Positions 6,286-10,664 of a DNA stretch of 10,664 nt are shown here, piece by piece. Each line of letters begins with the position of its first letter. The stretch's first letter is position 1. This DNA is from an uncultured Clostridia bacterium. Lineage in GTDB: Bacteria > Bacillota > Clostridia > Christensenellales > Aristaeellaceae. The stretch covers positions 1-10,664 of the forward strand of contig CAKTTM010000040.1 of NCBI GenBank assembly GCA_934615145.1. The letters are read 5' to 3'. The position numbers and the translations under genes were made by a program. The notes under the pieces are model-generated. The model saw only the letters and a program-made list of their open reading frames with translations. It searched no databases and was not told the origin of the DNA.

Positions 6286-7804
6286 TGTCCAGATAATCGC
6301 TCACCAGCGGCCTTAAGTCCTTGCCCATGAAGGCATTGAGGGCTTCTTCAAACATCGCGCGGCTGACCAGCTGGTGACGGAATGAAGCCACATAGTGCTT
6401 GAGAAAGGCGTCCATGCGCCCGGTGTCCAGCTGGATGGCGGCCATCAGGCCGCTGGCCTTGCCATAGACCAGGCCCACATAGTCCTGCAGGCTTTGGAAG
6501 GCCCATATCGGGCTGCCGGCCCGCAGGCCGGGGGGATAGCTTGCCTGCATCGGCAGCTCCACACGCAGGCGCATCAGATCCTGGTAGGCGGTCTGCCCGT
6601 AGGTCTGGCGCACATAGGATAGCACCGCCCAGTCGCACAGTGCCTCATCCAGCCAGGGCTCTCTGGCCTGATCGGAGCCCACCTGAGCGAAGAACCATTG
6701 ATGGGCCAGCTCGTGCACCACCAGCAGCTCCAGCTCGTCGAGCCTGTCCTGCTTGAGGTAGGCCTCTGAGATCAGGATCAGGCCCGTGTGCTCCATACCG
6801 GCCAGGGGAAAGGCCGTCTGCGTCAGGCTGAGCGTGGGCCAGGGATAGAGGCCATAGCGCTCACTAAGGAAGTCAAAGCCCTTGCGCATGAGTCTGAGCA
6901 AAAGCTCGGCATCTTTGCCTTGGCGCGCCTGGGCGATCAGCCTTGTACCGCCCGCCTGTGCCTCCTGCCTGACGAAGCCCTGGGTGAGCACCAGCGCGTA
7001 GTCCCGCAGGGCCAGCGCCGGCTTGTCCAGCGGCGCGGAGCTGAGGGCCTGCCAGCCCTCCGGCAGGCTGAGGCTGACCTGATAATTGGCCGCCTCGCTG
7101 ACAAAGGGATCGCCGATGTGCCAGCTGGGGTCGGTCCGCCAGGCGCCGGCATCGCGCACGGCCAGCACGGGCAGCAGATTGCCAAGTGTCCAGACCCCCT
7201 GATCAATGCCCAGTCGCCCTGGGCTCTCCGGCAGCTTGACCACGCAGCGCAGCCGCAGCTCGCCCTCGTCACCGGGCGCAAGGGACGGGATGCTGATGCT
7301 CAGCATCGTGTGCGCCTCATCCAGGAAGCGGTGGCTGACCGCCTGATCCCGCCAGTAGACATCGTGAAGCGTCAGACCACCTGGGCTGAAACCGTCAGGG
7401 TAATACAGTTCGCGCAGCGCGTCGTGGGCATAGGGGCTGGCGACCATGGTCTCATAGGCGCCGGCCCAGGTGCGCAGCAGCAGGTCTTCATAGGGCTGGC
7501 TGTCGCGGTTGCTCAGGCTCAGCCGCAGGCTGAGGGACAGCTCGCGCGTCTGCGGGTGTATCAATAGCTCATACTGGTAGCTGTCCAGCCCATCAGCCGC
7601 CTGACGCAGTGCCTCATCCGGCTGCCAGCCGGATCCCTCGCCCTGCTGTGCGCAGCCGCCCAGCAGAAGGGCAGATAGCAGGAAAAGCAAGATGACTTGA
7701 GGCCACCTGCGCCTGCGAAAAACCCTTGCCAGTATACCCGTTTCCAGCTCGCCTTGCCAGCCTTTCCCTGCGTGTTGGTGCTGCCTTGAGCACGCCCACA
7801 TCAT
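6278..7804 (-). CDS. M1-like metallopeptidase lipoprotein (start uncertain)
   Basis: The frame from 7804 encodes 508 residues. After an Arg-rich stretch (30-33) and a Leu-rich core, the lipobox LLGGC (47-51) predicts a lipoprotein anchored outside the membrane. The N-terminal half (about 75-250) looks like the M1 beta-sandwich. The catalytic part has GMEH (336-339) where M1 enzymes usually have GxMEN, then the zinc motif HELAH (364-368) and the third ligand Glu387 in WLDEALCDW, exactly 18 residues after HExxH. These are gluzincin hallmarks, so peptide hydrolysis is plausible. At 508 residues it lacks the large C-terminal helical domain of classic M1 aminopeptidases. The listed ATG is doubtful: it has no ribosome binding site and lies inside a predicted -10 box (7800-7805). 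The true start may be a non-ATG codon such as CTG at 7730-7732 (residue 25), keeping the charged N-region and lipobox. It is the first gene of the envelope operon. Confidence 0.85.
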   Translation of the reverse strand: MMWACSRQHQHAGKGWQGELETGILARVFRRRRWPQVILLFLLSALLLGGCAQQGEGSGWQPDEALRQAADGLDSYQYELLIHPQTRELSLSLRLSLSNRDSQPYEDLLLRTWAGAYETMVASPYAHDALRELYYPDGFSPGGLTLHDVYWRDQAVSHRFLDEAHTMLSISIPSLAPGDEGELRLRCVVKLPESPGRLGIDQGVWTLGNLLPVLAVRDAGAWRTDPSWHIGDPFVSEAANYQVSLSLPEGWQALSSAPLDKPALALRDYALVLTQGFVRQEAQAGGTRLIAQARQGKDAELLLRLMRKGFDFLSERYGLYPWPTLSLTQTAFPLAGMEHTGLILISEAYLKQDRLDELELLVVHELAHQWFFAQVGSDQAREPWLDEALCDWAVLSYVRQTYGQTAYQDLMRLRVELPMQASYPPGLRAGSPIWAFQSLQDYVGLVYGKASGLMAAIQLDTGRMDAFLKHYVASFRHQLVSRAMFEEALNAFMGKDLRPLVSDYLDND

Positions 7805-7828
7805 AGCGCGAAAGCGGCAAAAAGTAAA
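7800..7828 (-). promoter_or_regulatory. Predicted sigma-A-type promoter of the envelope operon
   Basis: Reading the minus strand, TTTACT (7823-7828) is followed by 17 bases and then TATGAT (7800-7805). This matches 4 of 6 and 5 of 6 consensus positions at ideal spacing. It lies in the gap after the TetR gene and would start transcription near 7793, just ahead of the metallopeptidase lipoprotein coding region. It is prediction only. It conflicts with using the ATG codons at 7799-7804. Confidence 0.6.
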
Positions 7829-7868
7829 ACCTGCGGGGCACTTGTTACAAGCGGCTTGAGGGCCTGCC

Positions 7869-8462
7869 TCAGGCCTCCTGCTCAGGCTCGCTGGCCGCCT
7901 CGTAGCGCATATAGCTGTTGAGCAGCTGCTTGACGATCATGGCGATATGCCTGGGGGCCTCCTGCTTGCCATTGTCCAGCCAGTATTTGAGCATACCGGC
8001 AAAGCCATAGCTGATAAAGACAAAGGAGTAGGCGCGCATTTCCTCATCAGCGCCAAAGAGCCTGTTCCAGGCATCCTCGTTGATGGGCCGGGTACGCTCA
8101 AACACCGCTGCCAGGAAGGAGGCGCTGTCGGTGCGCAGCAGGGCCTCGCAGGCCTCGATGTGCTGGGCCAGGTACTCAAAGATGGCGCTGATCACCCGCT
8201 CCAGGCCATCCTCGTCCTGGACGGGGGAGGGCTCCGCCACGATGGCTGCGATATCGCTGACAACGCTGTTCTCCACCGACTGATAGAGGTCAAAGATGTC
8301 GTTGAAGTGCAGGTAAAAGGTGCCTCGGCTGATATCAGCCAGCTCGGCCAGTTCACGCACGCTGATCTGCTGCAGGCTGCGGGTCTGCAGCTGGCGTACC
8401 AGCATGTTCTGAAGGGCCTGGCGGGTGCGCAGGGTGCGGCGGTCAATGGCGGGGTTGGTCAT
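7869..8462 (-). CDS. TetR/AcrR-family transcriptional regulator
   Basis: This is a 197-residue TetR-type repressor. The N-terminal DNA-binding part has RTLRTRQAL (9-17), a helix-turn-helix at about 33-56 (ISVRELAELADISRGTFYLHF), and the typical DIFDLYQSVEN helix after it. The C-terminal half (about 75-190) is a helical ligand/dimer domain with YSFVFISYGFAGMLKYW, resembling the C-terminal region of Firmicutes TetR proteins of the TetR_C_8 kind. The start at 8462 is chosen over an ATG 36 bases upstream because AAAGGAGG sits four bases before it and family similarity begins there. It is divergent from the MMPL exporter gene, the usual layout for a repressor that controls an efflux pump and is released by a pump substrate. 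A palindrome at 8569-8588 is the likely target. The ligand is unknown. It may also be co-transcribed with the downstream operon, because no convincing terminator separates them. Confidence 0.92.
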   Translation of the reverse strand: MTNPAIDRRTLRTRQALQNMLVRQLQTRSLQQISVRELAELADISRGTFYLHFNDIFDLYQSVENSVVSDIAAIVAEPSPVQDEDGLERVISAIFEYLAQHIEACEALLRTDSASFLAAVFERTRPINEDAWNRLFGADEEMRAYSFVFISYGFAGMLKYWLDNGKQEAPRHIAMIVKQLLNSYMRYEAASEPEQEA

Positions 8463-8466
8463 GCTT

Positions 8467-8474
8467 CCTCCTTT
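8467..8474 (-). promoter_or_regulatory. Ribosome binding site fixing the TetR start
   Basis: The minus strand reads AAAGGAGG, then AAGC, then ATG (8460-8462). This near-perfect anti-16S match sets the start at 8462. The longer frame starting at 8498 would include this site inside its coding region and has no comparable site of its own. Confidence 0.8.
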
Positions 8475-8526
8475 ATACATCGCGCGAGATCTGTTCATAA
8501 ATGCACACTCAGATGCAATTTGGCAA

Positions 8527-8554
8527 TTGAAATGGCGGCCGAAGGTATTATACT
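8527..8554 (+). promoter_or_regulatory. Predicted promoter of the MMPL exporter gene
   Basis: TTGAAA (8527-8532), a 16-base spacer, and TATACT (8549-8554) match the sigma-A consensus at 5 of 6 positions in each box. Transcription would begin near 8561, leaving a 5' leader of roughly 48 bases that contains the palindrome at 8569-8588 and the ribosome binding site AGGAAGGA (8597-8604). No equally good promoter is visible for the divergent TetR gene in this 146-base gap. Confidence 0.7.
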
Positions 8555-8568
8555 GTACATGTGGCTTA

Positions 8569-8588
8569 ATATCAACAGCTGTTAATAT
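8569..8588. promoter_or_regulatory. 20-bp palindrome, candidate TetR operator
   Basis: The half sites ATATCAACAG (8569-8578) and CTGTTAATAT (8579-8588) are inverted repeats that match at 9 of 10 positions, with a perfect AACAGCTGTT core. Size and symmetry suit a TetR dimer. It begins about 8 bases downstream of the predicted exporter transcription start, so a bound repressor would block early elongation or open-complex formation. A weaker inverted repeat, CAATT-TGGC-AATTG (8516-8529), overlaps the -35 box and might be a second site. Confidence 0.6.
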
Positions 8589-8608
8589 AGCTTCACAGGA
8601 AGGACACT

Positions 8609-10664
8609 ATGCCAGACAACACACAACATGAAGGAAAGCTCAGCCGGCGCTACAGCCGCAATGTCATCAAGCAGCGCAAGATTATCCTGATCCTCTCGCT
8701 GCTGCTGTGCCTTGTCAGCGTTTACGGCATGATGCAGGTGGGCACCAACTACGACATGGCCTCCTATCTGCCCAAGGACGCGCCCAGCACCAAAGCGCTG
8801 CGGCAGCTGGGCAGTGGCATCCCCAACCTGCAGGTCTACCTGCCCGGCGTAAGCCCCGAGGAGGCCTCAAAAGCCAAGGCGCAGCTGCAGGCCATAGAGC
8901 ATGTGGAAGAGGTGCTGTGGCTTGACGACATGGTCGATCTGCGCGCCACGCCCTTTGAGATGGTGCCGCTGACCGCGCGTGAGTCTTTCTATCAGGAGGG
9001 CGGGGCGCTTTACCAGCTGACGCTGAGCATCGCCAATGTGGCGCCCGCCTACAGACAGATGCAGGAGCAATTCCCAAATGCCATCTTCAAGGGGGACGCC
9101 GCTAACCAGGCCATGGTGCAGATGGTCAGCATGGGGGAGATCGCCTCCATCATGTACTATGCGCTGCCGCTTGTGCTGCTGATACTGCTGCTGTTTACCA
9201 ACCATTGGTTTGAGCCGGTGCTCTTCCTGGCGGCCATCGGGGTGGCGATATTACTCAACGAGGGCAGCAATGTCGTCATCGGCGAGATATCCTATGTGAC
9301 CAGGGCCTGCTCTGCCGTATTGCAGCTGGCGGTGTCCATCGACTACGCCGTCTTCCTGCTGCATCGCTTTGGCGACTACCGCGAAGAGGGCATGGACGCC
9401 AAGTCTGCCATGATACTTGCGATGCAAAAGTCCGCCTCCTCCATCGCAGCCAGCGCCATGACCACAGTGTTTGGCTTCCTGGCGCTGCTGGCGATGAACT
9501 TTGGCATGGGCGCCGACATGGGCCTGGTGCTGGCAAAAGGCGTGCTGCTGAGCTATCTGAGCGTCATGATCGTGCTGCCGACGCTGGCCATCGCCTGTCA
9601 GAAGGCCATTGACAAGACCGCCCACAGGCGTCTGGTGCCTCGCTTTGTGCGCACCGGCCGCCTGGTGATACGCTATGGCGCGCTGTTGGCCATCGTGCTG
9701 ATATTGCTGCTGCCGGCCAGCTACCTGGGCCAGGAGCGCAATGACTTTGTCTACGGCAGCTCCGGCAACCATGCGGAAGGCTCGGAGGTCAAGGCACAGG
9801 CGGCCGAGATCGAGCGCCTGTTTGGCCGCAGCCAGGTGATGATGCTGATGGTGCCGGAGGGCCAGCGCGCCAAAGAGGCCGCGCTCTCAGACGCCCTGGC
9901 GGCAGAGCCCTTCACCCGCAGCCTGACCTCCTACGCGCACACCGTGGGGGTGCAGATCCCAGCCCAGGTGCTGCCAAGCCAGGTCACAAGCCAGCTAAGC
10001 GACAAGGGATATGAGCGCATCATACTCTACGCCGACAGCCCGGAGGAAGGGCCGGAAGCCTTTGACATCGTGCTGCGCGTGCGTGCGCTGGCCGCCGGCT
10101 ACTATGGTGAGGACTATTACCTCATCGGCGAGAATGTGGTCAACTATGATCTGATGCATACGATCACCGGCGACAATCTGAAGGTGCTGCTGCTGGGTGT
10201 GGGCGCCATCGGACTGATACTGCTGATCACCTTCCGCTCGCTGTCCATACCGCTGATATTGCTGATAATCATCGAGGGCTCCATCTGGCTGAACATGGCG
10301 GTGCCCTATTTCCTGGGCAGCACCATGAACTATATCGGCTACCAGATCGTCAGCTCAGTGCAGTTGGGCGCCACGGTGGACTATGGCATACTGCTTAGCC
10401 AGCGCTACCTGGAAGGCAGGAAGACCTTGCCGCCCAAGGAGGCGGCGGCCTGGGCGCTGTCCATCTCCACCGGTTCCATCCTGCCGCCGATGCTGATCCT
10501 CACCCTGGCGGGCTATGTGGTCGCCATCGTGGTGCGCTCCAACGGCGTCATCAGCCAAATGGGTGAGATACTGGGCCGCGGCGCCGCGGTATCGGGTATC
10601 ATGGTGCTGCTGGTGCTGCCCCATGTGCTGCGCTGGTGCGATAAATTGATCATGAAAACAACCC
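8609..10664 (+). CDS. MMPL/RND-family exporter, 3' end beyond the window
   Basis: An open frame runs from ATG 8609 to the last base without a stop, giving at least 685 residues. AGGAAGGA (8597-8604) precedes the start. The protein has the two-fold RND/MMPL layout: a first helix at about 25-42, an extracytoplasmic domain (about 44-178), a membrane block starting at about 182 (YYALPLVLLILLLF) with SIDYAVFLLHRF (Asp245-Tyr246), a cytoplasmic link, another helix at about 355-372, a second outer domain (about 375-525), and a second membrane block with ATVDYGILLSQRY (Asp591-Tyr592). The paired Asp-Tyr motifs are the proton-relay positions of MMPL transporters, so proton-driven export of lipids, drugs or other hydrophobic compounds is likely. 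Divergence from the TetR gene suggests induced efflux. The last helix appears present, so little may be missing. The substrate is unknown. Confidence 0.9.
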   Translation, partial: MPDNTQHEGKLSRRYSRNVIKQRKIILILSLLLCLVSVYGMMQVGTNYDMASYLPKDAPSTKALRQLGSGIPNLQVYLPGVSPEEASKAKAQLQAIEHVEEVLWLDDMVDLRATPFEMVPLTARESFYQEGGALYQLTLSIANVAPAYRQMQEQFPNAIFKGDAANQAMVQMVSMGEIASIMYYALPLVLLILLLFTNHWFEPVLFLAAIGVAILLNEGSNVVIGEISYVTRACSAVLQLAVSIDYAVFLLHRFGDYREEGMDAKSAMILAMQKSASSIAASAMTTVFGFLALLAMNFGMGADMGLVLAKGVLLSYLSVMIVLPTLAIACQKAIDKTAHRRLVPRFVRTGRLVIRYGALLAIVLILLLPASYLGQERNDFVYGSSGNHAEGSEVKAQAAEIERLFGRSQVMMLMVPEGQRAKEAALSDALAAEPFTRSLTSYAHTVGVQIPAQVLPSQVTSQLSDKGYERIILYADSPEEGPEAFDIVLRVRALAAGYYGEDYYLIGENVVNYDLMHTITGDNLKVLLLGVGAIGLILLITFRSLSIPLILLIIIEGSIWLNMAVPYFLGSTMNYIGYQIVSSVQLGATVDYGILLSQRYLEGRKTLPPKEAAAWALSISTGSILPPMLILTLAGYVVAIVVRSNGVISQMGEILGRGAAVSGIMVLLVLPHVLRWCDKLIMKTT

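Noticed and set aside
6516..6531. Perfect 6-bp GC hairpin CCGGCC-CGCA-GGCCGG
   Set aside because: It sits within the metallopeptidase coding region, has no U-tract, and is expected by chance in GC-rich codons.
6788..7567. 259-codon plus-strand open frame opposite the metallopeptidase gene
   Set aside because: It mirrors the coding strand of a protein with an intact zinc motif elsewhere in the same frame, and has no motif of its own.
7731..7736. Second -10-like hexamer TATACT on the minus strand
   Set aside because: Only poor -35 candidates (CTGGCA at 18 bases or TGGCAA at 17 bases) precede it, and it overlaps the candidate CTG start codon.
7819..7875. Possible terminator after the TetR gene (hairpins at 7861-7875 and 7839-7853, T-rich stretch 7819-7829)
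   Set aside because: The first hairpin overlaps the stop codon and has no U-tract. The second has a 6-bp stem with a wobble pair, and the T-rich stretch begins 9 bases away and overlaps the predicted -35 box. Too weak to call.
8463..8498. TetR start at the upstream ATG (209 residues)
   Set aside because: The extra 12 residues are unlike the family N-terminus and contain the strong ribosome binding site that serves the ATG at 8460-8462.
8867..9772. Minus-strand open frames of 112 and 173 codons inside the exporter gene
   Set aside because: They lie opposite a continuous MMPL frame with both Asp-Tyr motifs. Their His/Gln-rich translations are typical antisense artefacts.

Overview
The window (10,664 bases, high GC) looks like chromosomal DNA from a Gram-positive, Firmicutes-like bacterium, probably a high-GC member of the Clostridia. 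The evidence is strong AAGGAGG-type ribosome binding sites, a DUF896 (YnzC-like) protein, two VanW-domain proteins, a phosphodiester glycosidase of the NAGPA family and a lipobox lipoprotein. Assignment below phylum level is inference. I see no transposase, phage gene, CRISPR array, tRNA or rRNA. Every gene is tightly packed and no stretch over 300 bases lacks a gene.

Layout. (1) 21-866, plus strand: a sugar phosphate isomerase/epimerase-like TIM barrel, possibly the last gene of an operon entering from the left. (2) 884-916: a strong hairpin between two convergent genes, usable in both directions. (3) 936 to about 7,800, minus strand: seven head-to-tail genes with overlaps or gaps of at most 5 bases, so almost certainly one operon. 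In transcription order they are an M1-like metallopeptidase lipoprotein, a GT2-GtrA fusion glycosyltransferase, a secreted phosphodiester glycosidase, an Lgt-like membrane protein that has lost key Lgt residues, a small DUF896 protein, and two tandem VanW-domain exported proteins. A good sigma-A-type promoter at 7800-7828 heads it. (4) 7869-8462, minus strand: a TetR-family regulator. (5) 8609 to the window end, plus strand: a divergent MMPL/RND-type exporter, still open at the last base.

How it works together. Six of the seven operon products are predicted to be membrane-bound or exported, which points to cell-envelope work. The GT2-GtrA protein could charge a lipid carrier with a sugar and help move it outward. 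The phosphodiester glycosidase could trim sugar-1-phosphodiesters outside. The VanW proteins could act on the wall. The Lgt-like protein has lost its catalytic signature and may do something other than lipoprotein lipidation. This joint role is inference. Separately, the TetR gene and the MMPL exporter form a classic divergent regulator-efflux pair: the exporter promoter (8527-8554) is followed directly by a 20-bp near-perfect palindrome (8569-8588) that is the best operator candidate. The envelope operon starts just downstream of the TetR gene, so read-through could link the two.
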